Notes: generated by a model not told the origin, from the sequence alone. A DNA stretch of 64,000 nt from Urechis unicinctus (GCA_034190875.2 CM067345.1:25767353-25831352); one strand, 5' to 3'; counted from the first letter of the stretch, positions 47,935-61,639 are shown. Numbers and translations: made by a program.

Positions 47935-48275
47935 GAATAGGGTGGATGATGGAGTGTGTAAAAGATGGCCCTGATCGTGTTAATATTGAATAGAGTGGAT
48001 GATGGATTATATAAAAGATGGCCTTGATCGTGTTAACATTGAATAGAGTGGATGATGGAGAATGTAATAGATGGCTCTGATCGTTTTAATATTGAATAGA
48101 GTGGATGATGGAGAATGTAATAGATGGCTCTGATCGTGTTAATATTGAATAGAATAGATGATGGAGAATGTAAAAGATGGCCTTGATCGTGTTAATATTG
48201 ATGATGGAGAATGTAAAAGATGGCCCTGATCGTGATAATGTTGAAAATTGTGGATGATGGACTATGTAAATCAAG
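47935..48275 (+). repeat. 53-bp minisatellite, about 6-7 copies
   Basis: GATCGTGTTAATATTGAATA recurs with starts at 47973, 48026, 48079, 48132 and 48185 (exactly 53 bp apart), then 48228 after a 10-bp deletion. The repeated GTGGATGATGGAGAATGTAA is in each unit. Confidence 0.95.
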
Positions 48276-50300
48276 GGAAGCAAGTAGCGAAATATTAATT
48301 GTGTGATCGAATAATTATTGTTTTCGATCAATCAGGCTGACTGCACAGATACTTTCTACTAATTCTAATTTGATTTGAAGAAATAGTTCGTTAATATAAT
48401 TTCATTTGAAACAAGTTCTTGTTAAAGATAGGAAAATGTTGTTTGAGTAAACCTATGTTTATGTTGTTTATGTCTATGAGGTATTGATTGTGAATGGTTC
48501 TGGGGAAGTTGCTTGGTTAGGATGTACACATGTGACTCTTTGAACATAAACGAGCTCTGTGTGAATGTTTTTGGCCCGCCAGCATGAACTTTTTAGCGTG
48601 ATGATTTAATCAATTCACGCGTTCAATAAGCATGTGGCAGCTTGTTGGCAATGGGACCACGCTGCCGTTGAGGTTACAAAGCACAATCCATCTGAACTAC
48701 TGAGGGCGTTATCACGTTTCCATACCGGGGTTTGATCTGTGTTACACTAACGCTGTTGTGTGTAGTTGAAGCTCGTCGTGCGCTCGGATCGCAAAATCGG
48801 GATCTAATCGCACAGTAGGTTGTGTTTACTGTTTAGTGGCACTATAAATAGCTACTGGATATTTCTACCATTACAGGTATCTGTTGTTGTTGTTGTTGAT
48901 GTGATGTTGATTCTTGTCTACATCACTGACGCTATGTACGTTCCTTCTTCACATTTTGTATGGTACTCCAGGCATAAGCACGAATACTACTTTTCTTCCA
49001 ACCTGCCGAATGCGTGGTGGAAAAACTGAATAAGACCCGCGGGAACACGTTAACACCTTGATATGATGGATTTTTCATTCGCAAATTGTACTTAATTATT
49101 AATGGTCATAAGCGAAAGTACCCTGGTAAAGCAGTGAGGTGTGTGTAGTACGCCTGCACCGTCCTGCCTGAGCTGATGTTAGACTGGGAGCACTTGGTGT
49201 ATACAGCGCAAGGTGACTGAGAATCGTTTCAAATTGATGTCATTGGCCTAATGCATTCTTCTTTCATTTCGCAAGAAGATAATAGAGTTTGGGATACTTT
49301 CTTGTAAATTCATCCATACAAAATAAGCCCAAATTTGTGATACGGTATAGTTAATAGTGCTGCATTAAAGATTCACAATGACATTCTCGACAAACCAGCA
49401 CACTTTTCAAAAAGTCATTGTCAGCTATCTTTTGGTATTGCTCTTCCGGCTAGAATTAATAACGGTTGGTTTTCTGTCCTATGCTGTTGATCGCTTACCG
49501 AACAGTCGATCATCATTGTATCGCTATGATAATGATTCTTGTCGGCGAGCTACAAATAAGTAACCACTTACATTATGAGCCACTCTCTAATTCCCGCCAC
49601 CTCCATAATATATATGTTTCGATATATCTACCTACACATCTCCGTTATTGCGTTATAACTGAGTACTGACTTTGTGAGCTTGGTTACATTATGCCGCGAC
49701 GTGTCGAGTGTGACCAGCCTTGATCACCCATGCGTTCTAAATTAGTTACAACTCTGATCAGCGGATGTTATGTATAGAGTTACTGTCTTCTTAGCGGACC
49801 CATGAGTTAATATAATAATGCTGCTTACTGATCGAATTAAGCAGTTATCCTTAGTTACAGCGTCGGTTTGGCACGGAATACAATGATGATGGATGCGTGT
49901 ATCTCTTGTCCCCAGTGAACAGCCAATTGGGAGTGTTAACTCCCGTGGTGCCAATCACGTGACAGGAACCAGCTGCTCATGTTTTTAACCGGACGTCTTA
50001 TTCAACATATATCTAAGACAGCTTGTTGGATACAGAAGTTTGTCGGTATGCGGTTATTAAGTGTACCGCTCTAACAGTCTCACATCCCTTCCTTCCTTTT
50101 TTACGCTGAATTATCTGATCAATGTGAACACGGTCTAGACGTTGTCTCTCTGGATTAAGGCTATATTGACTGTTACGGTAGGTTTCGAATATATGGTATT
50201 GATAGGCGCGTCTCTATTGTAGAGTATATCTTTCATTCAATTCATCATTGTTTGTTGATTATATTGACGATGTCAAACTGTTTAGAGCGCTGGTAATCCG
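48276..50300. other. No recognisable gene
   Basis: Intergenic or intronic sequence with a short (TGT)n at 48886-48900. Frames are short and without family motifs. Confidence 0.45.
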
Positions 50301-50361
50301 CTACATGTATCGATACGATGGTGGCCCAAATGATCTGTCCCCTTTGTGTCTTCCAGTTGCC

Positions 50362-50651
50362 ATGGCGTTAGGTCATGTACACCTGACCATCCTCATCACC
50401 TCACTAGCTACCCTCGTCGCCTTCATCGTCGTCATCCTGCTCTGTACCTGTTGTCGACGTCCCAAGACCGTCGACTCTGACGACGAGGAGGACGTCCTGT
50501 ATCCGGTCACTGATTACCGTAGTGTATCACAGGGCGATCCCGTGGCGGACAGAGATGACGTTAAGAAGTTACACCGGCACCCACCTGCCAGCCTGCAGAC
50601 CGAACGTACGCCTGCAACGGCCTCCCCCCATTTCACGCGCAAGACCATCAA
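50362..50651 (+). CDS. Probable first coding exon of a single-pass membrane protein (partial)
   Basis: A CC-ATG-GCG start in good context opens MALGHVHLTILITSLATL, then VAFIVVILLCTCCRR. This is a short outside segment, a membrane helix (about residues 8-28), a Cys pair likely to be palmitoylated and a stop-transfer Arg pair. A Ser/Asp/Glu-rich cytoplasmic stretch follows (TVDSDDEEDVLYPVTDYRSV). The exon ends ATC-AA at a strong GTGAGT donor, phase 2. Codon use is GC-richer than its surroundings. The layout resembles N-termini of synaptotagmin-like or other type III membrane proteins, but the family cannot be named. An in-frame ATG at 50305 would add 19 residues. Confidence 0.5.
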
Positions 50652-51759
50652 GTGAGTGACAGCATCTAATGGCTGCTGTTATGTAATCATATGCGTGTAG
50701 CGGGTTGTCCACCCTCGCATTGGTACTAACTATGTCTTATAATGTATTAACTTGTGTCTCTTGTAACTCATTTCCTCTATTGCATTTAGTTTATATTTGT
50801 GCTTAAAAAGTGGGTGGTAATCTTCCTCCAGAAATAGCATTTATTATTGCTTGATGAATATGCTGGGCGAACTTTTTCGTCATCAACGCTCCCACTCGTA
50901 AAATTGTCTTCACGCCGTCTTCAGACAAGCTGGTTTCCGCTGAAATCACGCTCATCCGATGTGCAAGTCCCCCTTCCTTACGACATCCCATTGTCGACGT
51001 TCTCCATATAGAAAAACAGTACATGTATGTTTATCCCCGTCATTCGGCTGAGACAGGAGTTGACAGATTGTGGTGGAAGCGGTGGTATGGAGGAGGTGGT
51101 CTTTAGAAGGCGCGGCTTTATGTTAAAGCGGCCTCCGCATGCTGTTTACACAGATATATTCTTTTCAATGGTCGTCTATGCTTTATGAAATAGCTATTAC
51201 AGTTGATGGAAGGGACATGGCTATTGAGTGGCCTAATTCATCAGCTACCAGTAAGAGGCGGGTTGTGTCGACGTGTTCTTGGGAACGTTAAGACTCAATG
51301 CGAATCATTGGTTCAATGCTTAACTGGTTGTGGCGCTGAACACCGGCCAGGCTTGTGTGAATATACCGACAATGAGAGAACAACAATCGAGTTCGGGCAC
51401 GTGCTTGTCTGAGCGATTATAAACTCACTTCACCGGGACAACCCTCCTCCCCCGTTCATACCAATGATAATTCCCGTCAATTTTCTGAGGTTATCTCGCC
51501 CATCACGTCGTATGATTATTGTGGTCACTGCGTGTCATGATGACGCGTGGAAACTCAGTCACGGTGGATAGTGAACAGTTTCCTTGGTTTTGATACGCCC
51601 CCTCGTGTTCATTACAACCTATGTTTATATACGTGCATCTGGAGCGTCGTCTGGGATAATTGTTCTTTAAAGCCAAAAATATTAAATCTTTTCTTAACTC
51701 TCTGATGAGACAATATTGGCCCAAAGATCACAAAAACCGATGAAGGAGCGTATCTAAAC
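50652..51759. other. No recognisable feature; probable intron
   Basis: Follows the donor of the membrane-protein exon. No family match or mobile-element end seen. Confidence 0.4.
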
Positions 51760-51902
51760 TTGTGTCGACTTTGTTGGTGTGAACTTCTTCAACAACTTTG
51801 TTACTCTCTTTGTGACAGAGCTCTCTGAGCCATTTCTCTTGTGTCGACTTTGTTGGTGTGAACTTCTTCAACAACTCTGTAATTCTCATTGTGACAGAGC
51901 AG
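51760..51902 (+). repeat. 78-bp tandem duplication
   Basis: CTTGTGTCGACTTTGTTGGT and GTGAACTTCTTCAACAACT occur at 51760 and again at 51838, followed in both by GTGACAGAGC. The second copy is slightly shortened. Confidence 0.93.
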
Positions 51903-53904
51903 TTGATACTTTTAAACAATTGCAACGAATGTTCTGTGCGCGTTGTATTGCCCCATTATCGTCTCTGGTCATCTTGATTACATTTTTGATTGTGTTTTGT
52001 TTGTGATACGCAGCTTGTTGAAAGGAGCGACCCAGTTAATCAGGTCGGTAATGTTGTGCTGTTTGTTCATGAGCTGTTAGATGACCATTTTTTTCTTTTA
52101 CAAAATGGCGCCCGTTTGTACAGACTGAATAGTTTTGGTGTAAGCATGATCAAGTGTGATATGTGTGGCAGTGTGAAATGATAGTGGTGTCGCACTTCCT
52201 TGGATTACCTTGTATATACCCCATTCACCCCCACACCCACCCCCATTTACCACTGTAGCTAGCACCAACCAATATCACTTGCTACTCGCCCTATTGATAG
52301 AAACCGGTTGAAATGTGTACGTCGATAAGGTGTCAGTGGTTTAGTGATTGGTGAGGTGCATACATCGGGCAATTGCGTGCTAAGATACATTTTATTGCGT
52401 GTACCAATATTAATGGTCCTATTTGTATATGGATATGTTTCTGTTAGATATTCGAATAAGTGAATAGCAAATGTATTTTTCCCTTGCATGTGTTAGTGTA
52501 TTCCGAGAAAGAATAGTTTCTTGCGGAAACAGATCAATTTGTTTATTTTTCAAAATGTGAGTAATCTGTTGTTGTAGTGGACTTACCAAATTTACCAAGT
52601 ATCGAAATTTGGCACAGGGGTATTAAATTCATCGTCATATTGCATCTGAGGAATCCATAAATTGTATCAAGGAAATTATCTCATTTAGTCGCCATTGTGT
52701 AAATGCTACATCAGGGTTGAATCAGAAGCATGTGTTCCTTTGGTTAAGCAATCAGCTGCCATGACAAGACAGCGTACGTGGATGATACTATATTCAGAGT
52801 CAGCTAAGCAATTACATTGTCTCACGTTACGGACAACATCACGTCGTTTGTAGATAAAAACCTGTCCTAAATCAAACAGGTTCTGTAGCGATCATGTAGC
52901 AGAGAAAGTCTGTCTGATGAAGACGGAAGGGATCAACAGAGATGAACCCACTGGGTGGTCGTTATAAACTATGGAGTGGTTTTATTGTTGTAATTGATAA
53001 TAAGCCATTGTGACGTCACTGTTGTCTTCAGTGTTCCATTCAGTCAGAGTCTGCTGACCATAACCGATGCGATTCAGTGCGTTGTAGCCGTGTGTGGCTA
53101 CCTCCTATGGGCATGGGCGTGTCTGCATATCAACCATCCACCGCAGTAATGACCACGTTATGACGTCATTCAACCTCACAGCTGGTGCAATATTTAGTGG
53201 CGCACATTGAATGTGATAAAATGAGATGAATGAAAGAGTATAATACACAGCGAAGTGACGACGCTACTTCGTATGTATCGATTAGGCCAACAGCAGCTTG
53301 GCTGAAATGCTACCAAGCCATTACAGGCACTCGACCATTGTATGTTGCACTGTGAAAATATAAAAAGCTCTAGGTATTGGAGACTATCACAGATCGTTGG
53401 CAGTTTCATCCCACTTTAAACACGTTGGTTACCTATTCATCGTCCGTCGGTACTGTTTTGGGAGTACATTAGGGCAGGTAGTTAGTTATAAGGCTGTCCC
53501 TTATCCAAAGATATCCGCATGAAGGAACCGAGACTATACACTCCTGGTACTTCCTGCATTCAGCACCTGATTAGCAAACAGGGGTGTTACGCTAGTGGTG
53601 TTCGCTTGTAATCTGTTTTTGAAGGTGTTTATTGGTTTCTGTTACAGTGTAATCTACTCAACAAAACATAGCTCACCTATTCCCCATAAATCAGGTTTGA
53701 TGTCACAACACTGCTGGGTGTTATACAATATCAGATACGAATGAATGATTAGCTCTGTCAGATCACGTATATCTCACGATGCTCACAATATCATTTATGT
53801 ACCAGAGACCTCTACTTCCACCTTTAACAACCAGTAATGAATCTATTAATAATAGACGTACATTTTGTCTTTGAATTGCCTGAGCACCCCTTTCAGCATT
53901 AATT
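51903..53904. other. No recognisable gene
   Basis: No frame with family motifs, no RNA gene and no terminal repeats noticed on either strand. Confidence 0.45.
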
Positions 53905-54634
53905 TGAGATTTTACATTTTGGTTTTACGTTACAGTTAGCAGCCCTGTCCCTGATCCCTCAGAAGTTTTTGATATCATTTTCTTGAGAAAACAAAGTAAA
54001 CACGTGGGGAAATAGAGAACCCTGTGGGACCAGTGGCCATAGCACCCTGTGGGACCAGTGGCCATAGTGCCTTATGGGACCAGTGGCCAGAGTGCCTTAT
54101 GGGATCAGTGGCCATAGCGCCCTGTGGGACTAGTGGCCAGAGCGCCTTGTGGGACCAGTGGCCATAGCGCCTTGTGGGACCAGTGGCCATAGCGCCCTGT
54201 GGGACCAGTGGCCATAGCACCCTGTGGGACCAGTGGCCATAGCGCCTTATGGGACCAGTGGCCAGAGTGCCTTATGGGATCAGTGGCCATAGCGCCCTGT
54301 GGGACCAGTGGCCAGAGCGCCTTGTGGGACCAGTGGCCATAGCGCCTTGTGGGACCAGTGGCCATAGCGCCCTGTGGGACCAGTGGTCATAGCGCCCAGT
54401 GGGACCAGTGGCCATAGTGCCCTGTGCGACCAGCGGCCAGAGCGCCCCGTGGGACCAGCGGCAATATGAGATTTTACACTTTGGTTTTACGTTACAGTTA
54501 GCAGCCCTGTCCCTGATCCCTCAGAAGTTTTTGATATCATTTTCTTGAGAAAACAAAGTAAACACGTGGGGAAATAGAGAACCCTGTGGGACCAGTGGCC
54601 AGAGTGCCCTGTGGGACCAGCGGCAATATGATAC
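53905..54634 (+). repeat. Duplicated block with 25-bp minisatellite, unequal copy number
   Basis: Unit GGGACCAGTGGCCATAGCGC plus five bases (25-bp period, for example starts 54026 and 54051). A leader of about 115 bp (with TTTTACGTTACAGTTAGCAG) precedes it at 53905 and again at 54467. Both blocks end in CAGCGGCAATATGA. The first block carries about 17 units, the second only about two. The WPLVPQGAMATGPT frames are simple translations of the unit. Confidence 0.95.
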
Positions 54635-54845
54635 TCACATGGCCATATCATAACGCTCCTTGAAGTGCGAGGAGCGATAATACCAGCCCTGTTCGTATCA
54701 TAATGCTACTTATAATGCCAGATGAGACCTATATGTAAAAAGCTTCCATCATAACGTGACTGACTTCTTCACTTAAAACAACAATAAACGGAACATAAGC
54801 CGAAACAACCTTGACCTTATTATCACAAGGTCGCGTGTTTATATA

Positions 54846-54848
<3 letters not shown>

Positions 54849-54931
<83 letters not shown>
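54849..54931. repeat. (AT)n microsatellite
   Basis: About 40 uninterrupted AT units. Confidence 0.98.
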
Positions 54932-54935
<4 letters not shown>

Positions 54936-55173
54936 GTGCTACGTGGAGATGAGCTGGACGAGTCCGTAGGGAGTGTGTTATCACGTTTATGGCCCCATCC
55001 CTCTTGCCTGGCTGTAATATGCCCCATGCGACCAGGATTTAGATGACATGTGGCCGTTGTCAAGCCGTCCATCAGGGTCGTGTGCTCCTGATTCATCATC
55101 CACATCTAGTAGCTTGCATGCCTCTCGCGAAGCGGACAATCAATTTTAATTAATCTTTCTGCGTTCGTTGCAG

Positions 55174-55218
55174 TGTTGTGTGTCAACTCAAGATCATCAA
55201 ATTCCATATTATGCGAAG
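55174..55218 (+). CDS. Possible 45-nt second exon of the membrane-protein gene
   Basis: A pyrimidine-rich tract ending GTTCGTTGCAG precedes, and a GTGAGA donor follows. The length is a multiple of three. Joined in phase 2 to the exon at 50362-50651 it stays open and encodes about 15 residues (NVVCQLKIIKFHIMR). The phase fit could be coincidence (about one in three) and the residues match nothing I know. Confidence 0.2.
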
Positions 55219-57792
55219 GTGAGACCTATCATCTTGGTTGATCTTTCTCTCATCAGAGCAGTTACTTGATGACATCAGACATAATGTACACCATGTTTAA
55301 CTCGAAGTGGACACGACATGTAACGAGGTATTGCGCATCCCTGGGAGAATTGTCTGACCTCTAGCAGTGTCTCAGGTCTATCTAGCTACAACCGGTCATT
55401 ATGCGCGATATGTCAAGGAAGCTGCTGACGCCCAGCTCACAGCGGGTCAGCGTGTTGACAAAAGAAGAACTATTCGTTATTCCGACGCTAAATGTGGCTA
55501 CTGGATAGGTCTAGGGATGGTATCCTGCTGTTTCTTAGGGCTTTATCACTTTAAGATTCCATTTGTTTTATAGATATCATTACCAAATCTGCCTGCCACT
55601 TGTTTTTATGATGTTAAGATGGTCCCGATGAAGCAAATAGACCACTGCTTACCTCCTAGGTGTTGAGCAGCGCACCAAGGAACCTTTCCCCCCTAGGAAA
55701 TTAAACTTTATCGTTACCATTCATATCCTCAACGAGCCAGTGCGTTAGCGAGCTTCGCTCTCAGTGCCTGCCGATGTCATTCGGATGTGCCGTCATTCAT
55801 TAGATGGCGGAATATGTAGGCTTATTGAATAACACTGACGTGGATGCCAGTGGACGTTAATATAAACCATGCTTCGCCTAACTCCCATTCTTTTGTTAGT
55901 TCTGCCAGCACTATCGACATGACTCGCTGGCTATGGTGCATTACGCTAGAATTCCATCAGCATATGATGGTTTAGTGGCCGATGTTAGGACCGGGTGCGA
56001 ATCAAGGAGAAGATGAAACTTAACTGGGAGAGGTACCAATCTTTCCGATCATTTGCATCGGTTATATTTGGCTATTCGTCTATGAATCGCCTGGACGTCC
56101 ATCAAAACCGCGCATATCGCGCTCTACCTGACCGAAACGGTCCATACTGCAGCAATAAAGACAGCGAGGCGTTTACACAGCAATGTGCTCATCCCTGGAT
56201 GACGTCACATTGGCAGTAGCGGTCAAAGCGCGGTAATGACGAGACCGGGAAGAGGATATACGAGAATGGCATGAAACAGCCTGTATTAGGTAGCCGCAAG
56301 GTAGTGGTATGTGCTCCGCTCGTAAACCACAATCAACCCTGTCTTATTCCAACCGCGTGCACGACACACTCACCTTAATAAATAACAGATTCCCTGTCGG
56401 CTAATCCAAGAATTTCTCTGCGGCATTGTCGGAAGATCATACCAGAACACTGGTGACATGGTGCGCCTCCCGTCACTACCCCACCCCCCCCCCCCCCCCC
56501 CCCCCCCACACACACCCACACGAAAACACTAATACTGTGGTCACGGTGTTGATCACACCTGGTGCAGCGTAATCTACCATCACTTCGGTTCTCATTCTTG
56601 CGGCGTATTGTTGCCATTACTGGCTGTAATTCCCCATCCCTGGTAGAATAAGGTTAGCTGCGACTGATTATACAAATTGCACTTTATAACCGTATCATAT
56701 GTGCTCCTCGTATTAAATTCATTTTAATCAGCCTGTGAAAGCCTGCATGTTATCATACCGTTCTGTGTAACTCACTGTGGAACATCCCACCTTTCCTTCA
56801 GACTCGGTATTTGCTCGGTTGAGCAACCGTCACCATCTTCACCATCCGTCCATCCCTCGCTTTAATCACCATATCACCTCTGATATTGCACTGAAGTTTA
56901 ACCACAATATTAACACCACATTTCTAGTGGTTCCCTGCCAGGTTGGTCATTCCGTTGAAACATCGTTCTTGCTGTACTCATCGAGAATAGACACGCTATC
57001 TTGCCATGATCACCACCACCACCACCACACCGCTGTCAGCGTCCATCGCGCTTCAGCAACAGTTGATACAGACCCTATCTAAGGCTTAAACCTGTTCTCG
57101 TGTGTGTAATTGAGTTGATGAGTGGGTCGGAATATTGCTCCCTGGTGGTTAATACAGATCAAACACGGTAAATGCCAATAAGGCGGTAATGGAGTGTGTG
57201 GTCACACCAAGTAGGCCGTGCTTATTTGGCGTTGCTACTGCCAATATGTCTTACTGTTTACATATGCCGCGTGGAATCTGTGTGTGAATTCAGGTAATTC
57301 ATGGTTCCTGAGTAATATCACCCTAACATCCTGGACTCTGTGGTCCCGAATTTATAGTCATTGGTGGCAATGGTTACTAATTAGCAGATGCCTTTCAGGA
57401 GTCTTTCTGCATCGTGATGACACAGCACAATAAAATGGCGGTGACTACTGTCGTCGATGCATCCTCTTACTTAAGGTGTTGGCCTTCCAGCAGATGAGAG
57501 AGTCGATTTTACTTCCGGACAAAAGCCGTAACAAAATCGACGGCTTTCTGTCGGTCAGACTAGCCCTTTTCACGTGCTAGCCCATACTTCATAGACGGCT
57601 GACTTTCTAACAAGCAAAATGGATCCTGCTTTCTGACAGCTGGCTCAGACGGTTGGTTCGCCTGTCAGCTGCAGGAACTTAGTCGGTGTTGTAAATGGAG
57701 TGGCAGTTTCCTACTGTCATTGTTATGGGACAATGCTCATGACAACTGCGTGGTGGTACCAGTTGCTAAAGCTGCTACTGAATCACAATGTC
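55219..57792. other. No recognisable gene; contains a poly-C run
   Basis: A run of 24 C bases (56484-56507) precedes a short (CA)n, and (CAC)n lies near 57010-57029. Frames are short and unlike known families. Confidence 0.45.
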
Positions 57793-59489
57793 TGTAGCTA
57801 CGCATGGTACTGTATGGTGACATCAGTAGCTACGCTTGGTACTGTATGGTGACATCAGTAGCTACGCTTGGTACTGTATGGTGACATCAGTAGCTACGCT
57901 TGGTACTGTATGTTGACATCAGTAGCTACGCTTGGTACTGTATGGTGACATCAGTAGCTACGCTTGGTACTGTATGATGACATCAGTAGCTACGCTGGTA
58001 CGACATCAGTAGCTACGCTTGGTACTGTATGGTGACATCAGTAGCTACGCTTGGTACTGTATGTGACATCAGTGGTGACTGTCATGGTAGTACTGTATGG
58101 TATCAGTAGCTACGCTTGGTACTGTATGGTGACATCAGTAGCTACGCTTGGTACTGTATGGTGACATCAGTAGCTACGCTTGGTACTGTATGGTGACATC
58201 AGTAGCTACGCTTGGTACTGTATGGTGACATCAGTAGCTACGCTTGGTACTGTATGGTGACATCAGTAGCTACGCTTGGTACTGTATGGTGACATCAGTA
58301 GCTACGCTTGGTACTGTATGGTGACATCAGTAGCTACGCTTGGTACTGTATGGTGACATCAGTAGCTACGCTTGGTACTGTATGGTCATCAGTAGCTACG
58401 CTTGGTACTGTATGGTGACATCAGTAGCTACGCTTGGTACTGTATGGTGACATCAGTAGCTACGCTTGGTACTGTATGGTGACATCAGTAGCTACGCTTG
58501 GTACGTATGGTACATCAGTATGGTACTGTACATCAGTAGCTACGTTTGGTACTGTATGGTAGCTACGCTTGGTACTGTATGGTGTACATCAGTAGCTACG
58601 CTTGGTACTGTATGGTGATCATCAGTAGCTACGCTTGGTACTGTATGGTGACATCAGTAGCTACGCTTGGCTTGGTACTTGGTGTATGGTGACATCAGTA
58701 GTAGCTACGCTCAGTAGTACTGTATGGTGACATCAGTAGCTACGCTTGGTACTGTATGGTGACATCAGTAGCTACGCTTGGTACGTATGGTACTGTATGG
58801 TGGTTGCATCAGTAGCTACGTTTGGTACTGTATGGTGGCATCTGTAGCTACGTTTGGTACTGTATGGTGACATCAGTAGCTACGCTTGGTACTGTATGGT
58901 GACATCAGTAGCTACGCTTGGTACTGTATGGTGACATCAGTAGCTACGCTACGCTGGTGAGGTGGGTACTGTATGTTGACATCAGTAGCTACGCTTGGTA
59001 CTGTATGGTGACATCAGTATGGTGGCATCTGTAGCTACGCTTGGTACTGTCCGGCGACATCAGAAGCTACGCTTGGTACTGTATGGTGTGATCTGTAGCT
59101 ACGCTTGGTACTGTATGGAGGCATCTGTAGCTACGCTAGGTACTGTATTGTTGGATCAGTAGCTACGCTAGGTACTGTATGTTGACATCAGTAGCTACGC
59201 TTGGTACTGTATGTTGACTTCAGTAGCTACGCTAGGTACTGTTTGGTACTGTATGTTGACATCAGTAGCTACGCTTGGTACTGTATGTTGACATCGGTAG
59301 CTACGCTTGGTACTGTATGTTGACATCAGTAGCTACGCTTGGCACTGTATGGTGGCATCTGTAGCTACGCTAAGTACTGTATGGTGACATCAGTAGCTAC
59401 GCATGGTACTGCATGGTGGCATCAGTAGCTACGCTTGGTACTGTATGTTGACATCAGTAGCTACGCTTGGTACTGTATGGTGACATCAG
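57793..59489 (+). repeat. 32-bp minisatellite, about 50 copies
   Basis: Unit of GTAGCTACGCTTGGTACTGT followed by ATGGTGACATCA, 32 bp. The central part (58090-58500) is almost perfectly regular. The right third has many variants (GTTGACATC, GGTGGCATC). Truncated units occur near 58000, 58070, 58500 and 58690. The junction core GTAGCTAC is self-complementary. Units abut with no unique spacers. Confidence 0.97.
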
Positions 59490-61379
59490 CTCCAAACCGA
59501 TTCTGCATTTTCCTCTTTCTTTCATTTTTGCATGGTAACCGCACATACGCCGGCCAACGGGAGCAGGGGGCCAAATTTGATGCGGGGCAAATGGCGACTT
59601 CCGCAAACTGAGCTCTGTAGTTCTGGCTGTTGCGCAAAAGTGGTCAAATATCCTTTGAAAGGGTCTGCTCACGGCGAGTGAATGTGTTGAGAATAAATAT
59701 GGACATTTCCCCACCGAATCGAGCTGTGTGGAGTGAGATGACATGGGGTTGGGAGTAATTTTCGGAAATTTTCTACCCGGGATGCGTCCGATTGTTGTCT
59801 CCCTTGTTTTTTTAGTAGTACCGGTGTCATTAGATCGATTGTATAAAACGTTCTCTCTTCGTTCGATAAATATATATCTTTCTATCTTCAACAAACCTTC
59901 TGATACGAATCCCTGTGGCTCCAACAACAGGCTGTCCCTATTGACTTTTGACGCCTATCAACAAATTACAGGACAAAATTCCCTTGTGTCAGGGGGGTTT
60001 TGCGGGGTCGTGCTCTGTAGCGTGGCCTGGTGACTGTAGGTAAGTCAGTGCTTCTTTAACTCGAACACAGTCTTGCCTAATTGATTGCGCCTGCAAGACA
60101 AATGAAATCTCGCATCGACCTTGCATACCACGGAGACTGTCATCCTCGTTGGGATGTCGACGCTAAGCATTACACTGGCTTTGTTTTGTGATAGGTTTGC
60201 GGAACATTACCCTCAATTCAACGTAATCATGTGAATTTCTACACTCAGGATAAGATATTCTTGCTTTGCAATCTTTCACGGCAGAATCCAGCTACAACCC
60301 ATTAACGTGGTATGTGTTTGAGCTTATAACGGATTGAGAATCCGGTAAGTTTCATTATTATTGGTGTACCCCGTACCATCATCACCCGTCCTCAACCTCT
60401 GGCTCCTCTCTACCACGCTCCTACCAATACAGTAAATGGTGTAGACCGCTTATGGTGCATGAGGATGTCACATATGCAATAGCCGTTGAATGAACAAGGA
60501 TTGCGTGTGGGACAGCGTAAGGGTGAAAGAGTCACACATACACAGTTTTTCCGAATAAAGTGAGTGAGGATTTGTGTTTGGGATGACAGCGGTATGTGGA
60601 CCAGGAATAGCATTTTCTATTAAATATAATGTGTGGCATTAGTTCGGTCCTGGCGTATGGTGGTTAAGAAGTACCATGCGTGGATTGAATGTGACGAGCA
60701 TAACAAGTCCACCTGGGAAGTGTTACCGGCATTGTCCACGACTGACAGCACTCTGATTGATAGCAGTCGAGCGCGCTGCTTCATTGTGAGCTGTGATAAT
60801 GATTGATGCAGGGCCTTTAAATTGATTGTGCGCTTCACACAATCTATCCCGTAAAAACTCATCTCTCCCCTGTTCGCGTGTACACACACAATCACTGCTA
60901 GTTATTCATGAATCCCCAGATCACCTCCCCGAACACATAAGTACCTCGCTATATCTTTTTTAGGATTCATATCTTACTTGACCCGACGTCTCGCCGCTAT
61001 AAACAATGCCCACGTGCCTTTAGCTGCAACCAAGTTGCTGGTCTCTCGTGGGTGATCCAGAACCAAGGCGTGGTCCACACTGGCTGCTTGGCATTACGTA
61101 TTTAGAATCCACGCTGCAGGTGTATTCGGCAGGTATGTCAGCGTAACATTGTATGTTGGGGCCAGAGGACTGCAACGCGAACGGCAAGCATTTACACTGA
61201 GAGCAACACGAATATTGTCCTCACAAATATGAGACCCTTTCATCTAATATTAATACTATTTCAGGCGCGGACAACTTTTCCGTTAGAGAGTAGTTTCTGG
61301 TGTGTGTGATCCCACTGATTACAATTCAGTGGCACTCGCTTTAACGGTCTACACTCGTCCATTGTACACACGACCTCGC
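59490..61379. other. No recognisable gene
   Basis: A 157-codon minus-strand frame (59454-59927) starts in unique sequence and runs into the minisatellite; it has no recognisable motif. A consensus donor-like site (CTGTAG|GTAAGT) lies at about 60035 without a supportable exon. Confidence 0.4.
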
Positions 61380-61464
61380 ACGAACACACAGGCACACAGA
61401 CACACACACACATTGACACACACACACACACACATTGACACACACATACACTTACACTCACACA

Positions 61465-61563
<99 letters not shown>

Positions 61564-61636
61564 TATATGTATGTATATATATATATGTATATCTGTATAT
61601 ATATATGTGTGTGTGTATGTGTGTGTGTACGTGTGT
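61380..61636. repeat. CA / AT / TG compound microsatellite
   Basis: (CA)n to about 61511, (AT)n to about 61558, then interrupted TATG/TGTG repeats. Frames are dinucleotide artefacts. Confidence 0.95.
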
Positions 61637-61639
61637 ATG

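Noticed and set aside
53975..54365. 81-86 aa ORFs with WPLVPQGAMATGPT repeats as a repeat protein
   Set aside because: They are a translation of the 25-bp minisatellite; multiple frames are open for the same reason and no start or splice context supports a gene.
57793..59489. CRISPR array
   Set aside because: The 32-bp units abut each other with no unique spacers and the surroundings are animal nuclear DNA.
60020..60050. Consensus splice donor as evidence of an exon
   Set aside because: No acceptor, conserved frame or start codon supports an exon ending there.
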